From assembly GCA_026708645.1 (NCBI GenBank), contig JAPOUM010000001.1, positions 1 through 48,000 on the forward strand: a stretch of 48,000 nucleotides of DNA, read 5' to 3'. Position 1 is the first letter of the stretch, and every line of letters begins with the position of its first letter. The notes under the pieces are model-generated. The model did no database searches, was not told the DNA's origin, and was given only the letters and a program-made list of their open reading frames with translations. The position numbers and the translations under genes are program-made. This document shows positions 1-9,100 of this stretch, in pieces. Source of the DNA: Acidimicrobiaceae bacterium (GTDB taxonomy: Bacteria > Actinomycetota > Acidimicrobiia > Acidimicrobiales > Aldehydirespiratoraceae).

Positions 1-1
1 G

Positions 2-2254
2 CTCACCGCGACCAACGGCACCGCCAGCAGCGCGGATTACAGCCTCTCAGCGACGGACGTCACCATCGCCAGCGGCGCGTCTTCGGGCAGTGTCACGCTC
101 ACCGCTGTCGACGATGACCTCGACGAAGACTCGGAGTCGCTCAGCGTGCAGCTTGGGACGCTGCCCGACGGCTACACCACCGGAACCACCACAAGCGTCA
201 GTGTCACCATCGTCGACAATGACGCCCCGCCTGTGGTTGTCGACCCGCCCGTTACCACAGATGTGGCCGTCACCATCGATGTCAGCAACAACGGCAGCGT
301 CACCGAGGGCAGAACCCTCACAGTGACTGTCACTTTGGCGTCTGCGGCGCCCGCGAACGTGACTATCCCGATCACGGCAACCAACGGCACCGCGTCTGAT
401 GCGGATTACAGGCTCTCAGCGTCGAGTGTGACTGTCAGCATCGGCTCGTTATGGGACGTGGCCACGCTCACAGCGGTCTCTGACGGCTTCAGAGAAAGCG
501 ACGAGACGCTCAGCGTGGGTCTCGGCGCGCTGCCCGACGGTTACAGAGCCGGCACCCCCAGCAGCGTCATCGTCACCATCACCGGCGACATCCCCACCAC
601 ACCGCCACCACCGCCTCCGCCCTCACAACCGCCACCATCGCCTCCGCCCTCACAACCGCCCACACTGCCGGCGCGACCTCCATCTCCGCCCTCACCGCCC
701 TCTCCGGCGCCTACTGAACCGGAACCCGAGCCGGCGCCAGAGGCCGATTCCGATGTCGAGCAGGAGGCTGAGGTCGAGCCGGTGTTCGAGGATCTCAGCG
801 ACACTCCTGAAGCGCACCGCGGTGCTGTCACCACGCTCGCTGAGAACGGAGTCTTCGACGGTGTCGGCTGCGCCGAGAACCGTCTCTGCCCGCAAGATCC
901 GCTCACCCGCTGGCAACTCGCGGTCATGCTCATCCGCCAACTCGACAACAGCGACAACAGCGACAACCCCGACGAAGACAGGCCAGACAACGGCGAGGCG
1001 CCCGACAACGAGGAGACTCCCGCCGGTGACGGAATCCCCGGCAGTGACAGGCCAGACAACGGCGAGATCCCCGATAGTGGAGAGTCAGACGGCGGCGAGG
1101 CGCCCAGCAGCGCCGGGTTCGGTGATGTGGATGCTGAATTGTGGTGGGCGTCTTATGTGACGCGTCTCGCTGAGTTGGGTCTCACTGATGGTTGTGACAG
1201 CGAGTCGGACAGTTTCTGCCCCGAGGCGCTGCTGACCCGCGCTCAGGCGGCTCATTTCATTGTTGCGGCTTTCGGTCTGCCGGCGTCAGGCGCGGCCGTT
1301 TTCGTCGACGTGTCCCAAGACGATCCGCACGCCGCGGCGATCAACGCTCTGCGCGCCGTCGGTATCACCAACGGCTGCAGCAGCGACCCGCCGCGGTATT
1401 GCCCCGATGAGCCGGTCACGTTGCAACAATTCGCCAGTCTCGTCGCCCATGCATCAGAACTCGCCGCGATCAGCGGCAGCGACGATCCGCCGACCGGTGA
1501 AACCACGCCAGAGGCCGAGCAGCTGCCGGTGTTCGAGGATCTGGACACGGCTTCGTCTGTTCATCGTGAGGCTCTCAGCGAACTGGCCGACGACGGGAAC
1601 CTCGACGGGATCGGCTGCGGCGACGGTCGCTTGTGCCCGCGCGGCGTCATGACGGTCTGGGAGTTCGCAGTGGTGCTGATGCGGCGAATCGACGACGCCG
1701 CCACCCCCGACACAGACAGCGACTCCGACGCCGGCGAAGCATCCGACGGTGAAACACCCGACGGCGACGCATCCGCCGGCGAAGGATCCGGCACCTCAGC
1801 ACCCGATGGCCCCGACGCCGCCGACGAAGCGGGATCCGGCAGCCCAGCATCCGATGGCCTTGGCGCCGGCGAAACACCTGGCGGCGAGGCATCCGACGGC
1901 GGCGGGTCTGAGGGTTGGTGGGCGCCGTATCTGGTGCGTCTCGCAGAGACGGGTGTTGGCGCAGTCTGTGACAGCGGCGCGGACGACGATTCTTGTGTCG
2001 GCGACGTGTTGACCCGCGCCCAGGCGGCCAGGTTGATCGTTGCCGCCTATGATCTGGCTGATGCAGCTCAGGCCGGTTTCAGCGACACCGCGGACAATCC
2101 CCATGCCGCGGCCATCGACGCGCTCTTCGTTGCCGGTGTGACCAACGGCTGCGGCAGAGAACCGCTGCGCTTCTGCCCGGATCAGCCGATCACCCGCCAA
2201 GAAGCTGCCAGCATTATCGCCCGCGCCGCAAGCCTTGCACGAACAGCCGGCTAG
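2..2254 (+). CDS. Secreted Calx-beta / SLH-like surface protein, 5' partial
   Basis: The reading frame is open from base 2, so the start lies outside the window. The visible 750 codons hold one partial and one complete Calx-beta-like repeat (to about base 590; blocks rich in TNGTAS and ADYxLS motifs), a proline-rich linker (about 595-720), then six SLH-like modules in two groups of three (from about 780 and 1530). Each module has a pair of cysteines about 7-9 residues apart, as in GCAENRLCP, followed by an LTR-type helix. Within and between the groups lie acidic low-complexity stretches of Asp, Glu, Gly, Pro and Ser. Calx-beta domains are calcium-binding beta-sandwiches of extracellular proteins, and SLH modules anchor proteins to the cell envelope, so an adhesin or surface role is inferred. 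The stop is TAG at 2252. Confidence 0.8.
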   Translation, partial: LTATNGTASSADYSLSATDVTIASGASSGSVTLTAVDDDLDEDSESLSVQLGTLPDGYTTGTTTSVSVTIVDNDAPPVVVDPPVTTDVAVTIDVSNNGSVTEGRTLTVTVTLASAAPANVTIPITATNGTASDADYRLSASSVTVSIGSLWDVATLTAVSDGFRESDETLSVGLGALPDGYRAGTPSSVIVTITGDIPTTPPPPPPPSQPPPSPPPSQPPTLPARPPSPPSPPSPAPTEPEPEPAPEADSDVEQEAEVEPVFEDLSDTPEAHRGAVTTLAENGVFDGVGCAENRLCPQDPLTRWQLAVMLIRQLDNSDNSDNPDEDRPDNGEAPDNEETPAGDGIPGSDRPDNGEIPDSGESDGGEAPSSAGFGDVDAELWWASYVTRLAELGLTDGCDSESDSFCPEALLTRAQAAHFIVAAFGLPASGAAVFVDVSQDDPHAAAINALRAVGITNGCSSDPPRYCPDEPVTLQQFASLVAHASELAAISGSDDPPTGETTPEAEQLPVFEDLDTASSVHREALSELADDGNLDGIGCGDGRLCPRGVMTVWEFAVVLMRRIDDAATPDTDSDSDAGEASDGETPDGDASAGEGSGTSAPDGPDAADEAGSGSPASDGLGAGETPGGEASDGGGSEGWWAPYLVRLAETGVGAVCDSGADDDSCVGDVLTRAQAARLIVAAYDLADAAQAGFSDTADNPHAAAIDALFVAGVTNGCGREPLRFCPDQPITRQEAASIIARAASLARTAG

Positions 2255-2272
2255 CAGCAGCGTCGGCTGATC

Positions 2273-2785
2273 ATGCCCAGCGCCAAAAGCAGCGCCGCCG
2301 AACGTTTCGAGCAGGCCGCGGCGGCGCTGGGCGTCGACGCGGACATCAAAAGGTTCCCTGAGGGCACCCGCACCGCTGCGGACGCGGCGGCTGCGGTGGG
2401 CTGCGACCTGGGCCAGATCGTGAAGTCGCTGGTCTTCGAATGCGACGGCGAGCCGGTGCTGGCGCTGACTTCGGGCGCTGAGCGTGTCGACACGTCCGCG
2501 CTGGGGCGCCTGATCGGCGGCATCGTCACCAAGGCGAGCGCCGACACCGTCAAGACGGCGACCGGATACTCCATCGGCGGCACGCCTCCGTTTGGTCACA
2601 GCAACCCGCTGCGCACCTTCATAGACGCGTCCCTGCTGCGCTATGACATCGTGTGGGCCGCAGCTGGCACCCCCGAACTGGTATTCGCTCTTCCAAGCAG
2701 CGACCTGGCACGCATCACGAGCGGCGCCGTCGCCGAATTCACAATCCAACAACCGCCAGCGCCACAGCCATCCCATGACGGATGA
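2273..2785 (+). CDS. YbaK/EbsC-family aminoacyl-tRNA deacylase
   Basis: This 170-residue protein matches the YbaK/ProX family, cytoplasmic enzymes that hydrolyse mischarged aminoacyl-tRNAs. Typical features are the early motif QIVKSLVFECDGEPVLALTSG (about residues 44-64), in which the lysine is the family's conserved catalytic residue, and the glycine-rich GYSIGGTPPFGH loop near residues 102-113. The length is normal for a stand-alone YbaK domain. It starts with ATG 18 bases after the surface-protein stop and has no clear Shine-Dalgarno sequence. Substrate cannot be read from sequence: YbaK (Cys-tRNAPro), ProX and other subfamilies share these motifs. Confidence 0.85.
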   Translation: MPSAKSSAAERFEQAAAALGVDADIKRFPEGTRTAADAAAAVGCDLGQIVKSLVFECDGEPVLALTSGAERVDTSALGRLIGGIVTKASADTVKTATGYSIGGTPPFGHSNPLRTFIDASLLRYDIVWAAAGTPELVFALPSSDLARITSGAVAEFTIQQPPAPQPSHDG

Positions 2786-2881
2786 TCGTCGCGGCCGGCT
2801 GCCCTGACTGCTCAGCCTCACCCCCCAAACCCCCAACCCCCCAACAAGCACTCCCAGCCCCACATTCCCGCGCAGGCTCGA

Positions 2882-3100
2882 CAAGTTACTGCAGCAGAAG
2901 CGCAAGCTCGAATCCTGGCACTGCAAGACGAGGCGAGCGCAGGCGATGAGATTGAGATCACCGAACACGGACGCACTGTTGCCCGGCTCGTCTCTGCGTC
3001 CGCCCCTTTAGCGCTTAAGGGACTGATGCCGGGGACAGCCCGAAGCGTCGATGACGACGAGCAGCTCTATTCGACCGGAGCGGACTGGGAACAGCGCTGA
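2882..3100 (+). pseudogene. Phd/YefM-like antitoxin remnant without start codon
   Basis: In the frame ending at TGA 3098, translation reads QVTAAEAQARILALQDEA, then GDEIEITEHGRTVARLV and a charged tail ending in GADWEQR. This is the pattern of Phd/YefM-type antitoxins (DNA-binding N-domain and a toxin-neutralising tail). The frame is open upstream to 2786 but holds no ATG, GTG or TTG before the homologous part, and no toxin gene follows. It is therefore probably a decayed antitoxin, although an unusual start codon cannot be excluded. The upstream bases 2820-2850 are C-rich runs. The remnant ends 25 bases before the next gene. Confidence 0.55.
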
Positions 3101-3125
3101 CCGCTGTAGATTATTCATGTCTTGA

Positions 3126-4367
3126 ATGATTATCATTGAGGACGTGAATGAAATACTGCGGCCCCGGCTTGTCGCTGACAGCCTCGCTGAACATCTCGAG
3201 GTGATGCCGGCGGTGGTGGTGACGGGTTCTCGCCAGACGGGCAAGAGCACGCTGGTGCGTGAGTTGACGCCGGGCGACCGTCGCTACGTGTCCCTCGACG
3301 ACCTTGATGCCGCCGATTTGGCCCGGCGAGATCCTGATGCGCTGGTCGCAGGGCGGCACCCGGTGATCCTCGACGAGGTGCAGCGCGAGCCGCAGCTGCT
3401 GGCGGCGGTGAAGCGGGCCATCGACCGCAGACGCATCCCAGGGCAGTTCCTTCTGACCGGTTCGGCCAACCTGCTGCTGATGCGTCAGGTGTCGGAGTCG
3501 TTGGCCGGGCGAGCCGGCTACCTGACGTTATGGCCTATGACGCGCCGCGAGCTGCTGGGCCGGGGCTGCTGCGGTGAATGGGACATGCTTCTGGGCGCGT
3601 CCGACGACATGTGGCTCGATGCGCTGGCGGCGGCACCGGCGGTTCCTGAGGATTGGCGGAGGCTCGCTCAAGTCGGTGGCATGCCGACGCCGGCGCTGCA
3701 TCTCGACGACGCCAGTCATCGTGCGATCTGGTTCGACGGGTATGTGCGCACATACTTGGAGCGCGACCTGCTGAGTCTGTCTTCGGTGGCCTCCCTGCCC
3801 GACTTCCGCCGCTTGATGCGAGCCGCATGTCTGAGGCTGGGCCAAATCGTCAACCAGGCAGCGCTGGGTCGAGACATCGGATTGCCTCAGCCGACCGTGA
3901 ACCGTCATCTCAACCTGTTGGAGACGTCGCACCTGCTGGTCCGTGTGCCCGCCTTCTCGCCAAACCGCACCAAGCGGCTCATCAAGTCGCCCAAACTCTA
4001 CTGGAGCGACGTTGGCGTCGCATTCCACCTGTCAGGGCAGGACGAGCCGTCGGGAGCGCACCTTGAGAACATCGTGTTAACAGACTTGCTGGCATGGCGA
4101 GATGCCCGCAGCGCGCCGGCCGAGATACTCCATTGGCGCACCACCTCCGGCGAGGAAGTCGACTTCGTGATCGAGTCCGGCGACCGCCTGCTGCCCGTGG
4201 AGGTCAAGCCGACCATGCGCCCGCGGCTGCGTGACACCGCCCATCTGCGCGCCTTCCGCACCGAGTACGGCGCCCGGGCTCTGCCGGGTCTGCTGCTGCA
4301 CGGCGGCGACACTATCGAATGGCTCGCGCCCGACGTGCTGGCCGCCCCGTGGTGGCGGGTCCTGTAG
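3126..4367 (+). CDS. P-loop ATPase with DUF4143 nuclease-like C-domain
   Basis: A 413-residue protein of the common AAA/DUF4143 family. Walker A is GSRQTGKST (residues 34-42), Walker B ILDEVQ (81-86), and a sensor-like LLTGSANLLL follows near 109-118. A winged-helix-like stretch lies near 247-266. The C-terminal part carries a PD-(D/E)XK-like signature: EVDF (Asp346) followed by VEVK (Glu359, Lys361). The biochemical role of this family is unresolved; members are often found in variable or defence regions. A TAGATT hexamer at 3107-3112 lies 13 bases before ATG and may be the -10 element. The next gene is convergent. Confidence 0.8.
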   Translation: MIIIEDVNEILRPRLVADSLAEHLEVMPAVVVTGSRQTGKSTLVRELTPGDRRYVSLDDLDAADLARRDPDALVAGRHPVILDEVQREPQLLAAVKRAIDRRRIPGQFLLTGSANLLLMRQVSESLAGRAGYLTLWPMTRRELLGRGCCGEWDMLLGASDDMWLDALAAAPAVPEDWRRLAQVGGMPTPALHLDDASHRAIWFDGYVRTYLERDLLSLSSVASLPDFRRLMRAACLRLGQIVNQAALGRDIGLPQPTVNRHLNLLETSHLLVRVPAFSPNRTKRLIKSPKLYWSDVGVAFHLSGQDEPSGAHLENIVLTDLLAWRDARSAPAEILHWRTTSGEEVDFVIESGDRLLPVEVKPTMRPRLRDTAHLRAFRTEYGARALPGLLLHGGDTIEWLAPDVLAAPWWRVL

Positions 4368-4486
4368 CAGCCGTAAGCGGCGGCGAGTTATCTGCGGGTC
4401 GTCGAATTCGGTTCTGAGGACGGTCGCCCGGATGCTCAGAAGCTTGAGTGAGGCTCCTGCTGCGACAGACTCAGGCGCCGTCCCGG

Positions 4487-6076
4487 TCAGGCTTCTTCAG
4501 TCTCGAAACGCTCTATGTTCCGCTCGACGCTGCTGAACTCCACGCCCACCAGATGTATCGGCTCGCCGCCGGCTCGATAACGGTCGGCGTAGCGCCGCTG
4601 CTTGAGTTGCGCCAGAGCGGCGCCCGGCCCAGCCTGTTCGACGGCTTTGAACTCGAAGATGTATACCCGTCCCCCGGCGCGCGCCGCCATGTCGAGACGC
4701 CCGAGGCTGGTGCTCTCCTCGACGTTGACATCGAGGCCCAGCGCCGCGAAGTAAGAGTAGAACACGCTGGCGTAGTAACCCTCGTAGTCGGCGATGTCGT
4801 TGTTGGTGTGCCACTGGTGAGGTATTCCCGCGAAGAATGAATGGAAAAGTTGTTCGAGTCCCGCCACGTCGTTCGTTTCGAGCAGTCGATGGAGCTTCGA
4901 CTGGTTCCGGCTGACAGTCGAGGGGTCGGGGTGCAGTCGTCTCAGCAGGTGCTCGTTGAGGCTGAGTCGCACTTCCAGGTTCGGGTAGCCGAGCCTGTAG
5001 CTCTTGCGGGCGCCCTCGACGATTTCTTCGACGATGGTGAGGTAGCCGGTCTGGAACAGCAGTGCCTCGGTGGCGATGTGGTCCACGTCGAATGCTGAAA
5101 GCAGATCCTCGCTCGTGATGGTCTGGTCGAGAGCGGCGGAGGCCACCCGTCTCCGCACGAGAGTCTCAACAAGGAAGGAGGGCGAGCCGGTCTCGAACCA
5201 CCATGCGCCGAACTCTCGTCGCTCCAGCAGCATGAGCACGCCGAAGGGGTTGTACATGCGCTCGCCGCCGGCCCAGTGGTAGCCGTTGTACCAACGTTGG
5301 ATCGCCTCGATGTCGAGCCCGGCGAGTTCGGGCGCGAACACGGTTTCGAGATCATGCTGGGTGTAGCCGCAGATGGCGCCGTAGCGCGGGTCGAGGGTGA
5401 CGTCGTTGAGGTTGTTGAGACCCGAGAACAGGCTGACCTTCGAGAACTTGGTCACTCCGGCCAGGAAGCTGAAGCGTATGTGCGCGTCGGCGTCTTTGAT
5501 CGCCGCGTAGAACCCGCGCAGGAAGTCGCGGTTCGCGCGAGCCGCGTCGTTCATCGCGGGCGTCGTGGAGTCGGGACCGTCGCCGGGCCGCTGAGAGAAC
5601 ATGGCGTCGAGTATCGGACGGTCGTACTCGTCCACGAGCACCGCCGCCCGCTGCCCGGTCTTGCGGTGCAGTTCCTTGAGCACGGACCGCAAGCGACCGG
5701 CGGGAGTCGTCTGCCGCACGTCGAGCTCGTTGTCGCGTTCGACTGCGTCGAGTTGCTCCGACACGCTCGCGGCCACTTGTGAGGGGTCGGCGAAGCTGCC
5801 GCTGCCGAAACTGAGATGCAGCACCGGGTGACGCACCGACCAGTCCCAGCAGTCATGCACGGCCAGCCCGCGGAACAGCGGCTCATTGCCCTCAAACAGT
5901 TCTTTCATCGTGTCGATCAGCAGGCTCTTGCCGAAGCGCCGAGGCCGCGACAAGAAATAGTGCGAGCCCGCCTCTGTCAAGCGGAGTATGTCGGCGGTCT
6001 TGTCGACGTAGTAGCAGTCGTCCTCGCGTATCTTGCGAAGCGTCTGTATGCCGAGCGGCAACCGGCGCCTGTCCAT
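4487..6076 (-). CDS. AAA-ATPase-like protein with PD-(D/E)XK (DUF1703) C-domain
   Basis: A 529-residue protein with the architecture of the AAA-ATPase_like plus PD-(D/E)XK nuclease superfamily proteins. Near the N-terminus are the YVDKT motif and the Walker A-like RPRRFGKSLL (about 44-53). A Walker B-like VLVDEYDRPI lies near 145. The C-terminus has RLDMA followed by YIFEFKA (about 470-490), the family's nuclease-like Asp...Glu-x-Lys signature. Function is not established for this family. The ATG start is supported by a TAGATT hexamer exactly 6 bases upstream, suggesting a leaderless mRNA. It lies convergent to the DUF4143 gene and 72 bases downstream of the NACHT-like gene on the same strand. 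Confidence 0.8.
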   Translation of the reverse strand: MDRRRLPLGIQTLRKIREDDCYYVDKTADILRLTEAGSHYFLSRPRRFGKSLLIDTMKELFEGNEPLFRGLAVHDCWDWSVRHPVLHLSFGSGSFADPSQVAASVSEQLDAVERDNELDVRQTTPAGRLRSVLKELHRKTGQRAAVLVDEYDRPILDAMFSQRPGDGPDSTTPAMNDAARANRDFLRGFYAAIKDADAHIRFSFLAGVTKFSKVSLFSGLNNLNDVTLDPRYGAICGYTQHDLETVFAPELAGLDIEAIQRWYNGYHWAGGERMYNPFGVLMLLERREFGAWWFETGSPSFLVETLVRRRVASAALDQTITSEDLLSAFDVDHIATEALLFQTGYLTIVEEIVEGARKSYRLGYPNLEVRLSLNEHLLRRLHPDPSTVSRNQSKLHRLLETNDVAGLEQLFHSFFAGIPHQWHTNNDIADYEGYYASVFYSYFAALGLDVNVEESTSLGRLDMAARAGGRVYIFEFKAVEQAGPGAALAQLKQRRYADRYRAGGEPIHLVGVEFSSVERNIERFETEEA

Positions 6077-6082
6077 GCATCC

Positions 6083-6088
6083 AATCTA
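6083..6088 (-). promoter_or_regulatory. -10 element TAGATT, leaderless
   Basis: TAGATT on the minus strand is separated by six bases (GGATGC) from the ATG of the 529-residue ATPase gene, so transcription would begin at or next to the start codon. Confidence 0.5.
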
Positions 6089-6148
6089 AACCGCCGCCGT
6101 CCCGCAGGGGCGGCGTGCGCGGTGCGCCGGTGACCGCACGCTGCTGCT

Positions 6149-9100
6149 CTATGCCTGCCCGGGTTTGGTGACATCCAAGACGGTCACTGCGATCTTGAGC
6201 GCTTCGTCGGGTGTCAATTCCTGCTGGAGCTGCTGCTGCAGCGCTTCGGGAGTGCCGGGCCGGTCGCCGTCAGGCGGATTCCGGGTCGCATCGGCGCCGA
6301 ACCAGAGGACCACGTAGACGCCGTATCCCGATGTTGTCGGGTCGGTGGTGTACTTGCCGATGAGCTGACTGCGCATTGCAGTCCACAGATCGGAATGCGA
6401 GTTTTTCTTGATCTCGACCGCCACGTTGAAGTCGCGGCAGCTCACGCGCAGGTCGGCTCGCTTGTCCGCCGCGTAGCGGCCCTCCGGCAAGGCATCGACC
6501 TCTTCGGGCAGCCGCGCCTTGAGTGCTGTGAGCAACGCGTCGCGGCATGAGTCCTCGTGTCTGGGTTTGCAGGGCGCCCTGTGAGCGTCCTCGTTCCAGT
6601 AGAGCCGCCAAGGGTTGTCGCTGTCGCCGCGCAGGCTGTCTGAGACGTCTGCGAGCCGGTCTTGCAGCAGAGCGGCCAGGTCGGCGGCATTCGCGGGTGC
6701 GCCGCGGTTCAGTGTGCTCTGAACGTCTGCGATGCTCGGAGGGACGTGGGAAGCGTCGCGGCTGATCACGCGCTGGCGTTCGTGGGCCCGCTTCAGATGG
6801 TCGTGCCAGCCCTCGATTCGCGGATCGTGGACCAGGTCTTTGAAGGCTCGGTCCGAATCGTCGCCCGCCAGGGCGCCGAGCTGCGTGATCAGCACCCCCA
6901 GTAGCTCCGACATCTCCATCCCGAGCGTGATGAACCCGCTCTCGCCCCAACGGGCCGGAGGGAACCACGGTCCGAGTATCTCGACAGCGTCTCGGATCGC
7001 GTCAGGGTTGCGCAAGTCTGCCAGCACCGACAGGCGCATGTCGTCTTGTTGAGCGGTGCGGCAGAGAAATCGCGCTAGATGCCTGACTCGCGCCTCGTTG
7101 TCCCGCTCTCGGACCTGCTGCTTTAGCTCATTCAAGTCTGGGTCGGGTGAGGTGAGCGCATCGACGGCGAGCCACCGGATTCGCTGGCCGATGCTCATGC
7201 CGGCGAGCGTCAGCTTCCCGCGGGCGATCTCCCGAAGGGCAGTCGAGTCCCGGTGTCTCATCGTCTCGGCCAAAAGGCTGTCGACGAGGCTCAGCTGCCT
7301 GTTGGCGCCTTGAGCCGGGACCGCCTTCAACAGCCTCAGCCTCGCAGCATGGATCAAGTCGTCGTGGAGGTCGAAGCGCGGCTCAGGGGAGCGAATCTCG
7401 AATAAGCCCGTGCGCTCGTCGCGCACCAAGGCAGGGACCGAGTCGCCGCGGCCGCCGAGACCGTTGAGCAGGTTGATGCAATGCACCGACTCATCCCCGG
7501 AGCGCACCGCCAGAATCGCGCATCGCAGCAGAACGTCGAGCACCAACTCAGGCTGCCGTCGGAACCACCGCTCAAGCCAGTCGGCGGCCCCTCCACGGGG
7601 CGAGACACAAAAGAGGATGGCCAAGGCCTCTCGTTTGCGCTGATCGCTGATCGCATCCGCGCGGTCTGGAGCGTCTTTGCTGAGCAGTTTGAGGCTCGCC
7701 AGCACCGGATAGGCCAACCACGAGCGCTTCGACTCCGCGTGCAGTGCGACGGTCTCTTCGACGGTGGGCACATCATCGCGGAAGACCGCTTCGCGGATCG
7801 CGGACAGCACCGCGTCAATGAGTGCCTCGTCGCCGCCGATGAAGTCGCTGACGCTCCTGCGCAGAGGAGCGTCTTCGCCCGCCGTCTCGGTCACGCCCAG
7901 GCAGACTTGGGCCAAAGTGTCCAGGTTCGGTGCGTGGAACCGGTTGTGCAGCAGATCGTCGAGTTGCGATCTGAGAACTTCTCGCCACTCCTCTCGCTGT
8001 TTGCGTTCCTGCTCCGTCCGCTGCGTTCTCTGTTCCGCGAGTCGCCTGTGAAACTCGTGGCTGCCGGCAGCTGCATCAGACTCGGTCTGCGACTTCTGAT
8101 CCTCGAGTTCGTCCAAGCGGCGGGACAGCACACCGACACAGTCACCGACGCGGCTGCGCATGACATCCAAAGTCAGCCCATCGTCGGCGTCCGGATCGTG
8201 AAGAGTCCGATACGCCTGGCTCAGCAACTCCTTGGCCAGTGCCTGATCGGTTTCCTGCAGCGACACGGCGTGTTCGAGGCACCAAGCTCCGAAGCCCCCC
8301 GGAGGCTCGACACGAAGCAGGCGCCGGCAGAGCTGATAGTGACGAGGCTCGTCGGCAGCATCACGCACGCTGTCGCGCAGCCAAGACAGAAACTGATCCT
8401 TCCAGACCTCCGGTCGCTCGGCGAGCCACTGCCGGGCGAAGCGCGCTTCTGCTTCATGTTCTTGGCGCTGCCGATGAGCCATTCCCGCGGCATCAAGCCA
8501 ACCGGAAAGCCTGCCCGCGTCGATCGTGTCCCCGAAGGATCGCAGGCCGCGAGCGAGGAGTTGATGGGGCAGAAGGTCGAGGCCGGGCACCGTGAAGGCC
8601 GGCATCAGGCGTTCGGCGTCTTCGCTCAGAGCGTCCAACAGTTCGGCGACATGCAGGTCTGAGGACTTCTCCAGGATCGCCCGGTCCCAGAATCCGCCCA
8701 GACGGTTGACGCCGACATGCCGCGGCCGAGGAAGGGCGTAACGCCAGACACTGCTCGGTGAGATCGCCTCCGGGTAGAGATGCGTCAGCAGAGTTTCGCT
8801 GAGCTGGTCGTCCGGGTCGGGTGTAGAGCCGGCGCGGATCGCATCGAGGAACGCGACGAGTGTCTGCTCAACCTCCGGGCCAGCCGGCGCGATGTGGATG
8901 TAAGCGTCCAGTGATCTCTTCTTGACCCATGACGGACTTTCGGGGTCCCTCAGGAGTGCCTCAAGCTCAGCAAGGAGCGGGGTCAGCGACTCTTTCTCGG
9001 AAGTGTCGGCCTGGGAGAGCACCTCCAGGACGAACTCGGTTGCCCGGTCGCGCTGGGCGTCATCGGGCGGGCCGTTGAGCAGCTGCGTGATCGGTTCCAG

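Noticed and set aside
1796..2968. 390-codon minus-strand frame
   Set aside because: It lies antisense to the SLH protein and the YbaK gene, has arginine-rich composition, no motif and crosses a real gene boundary.
7481..8662. 393-codon plus-strand frame
   Set aside because: Antisense shadow of the NACHT-like gene in GC-rich DNA; no family features.
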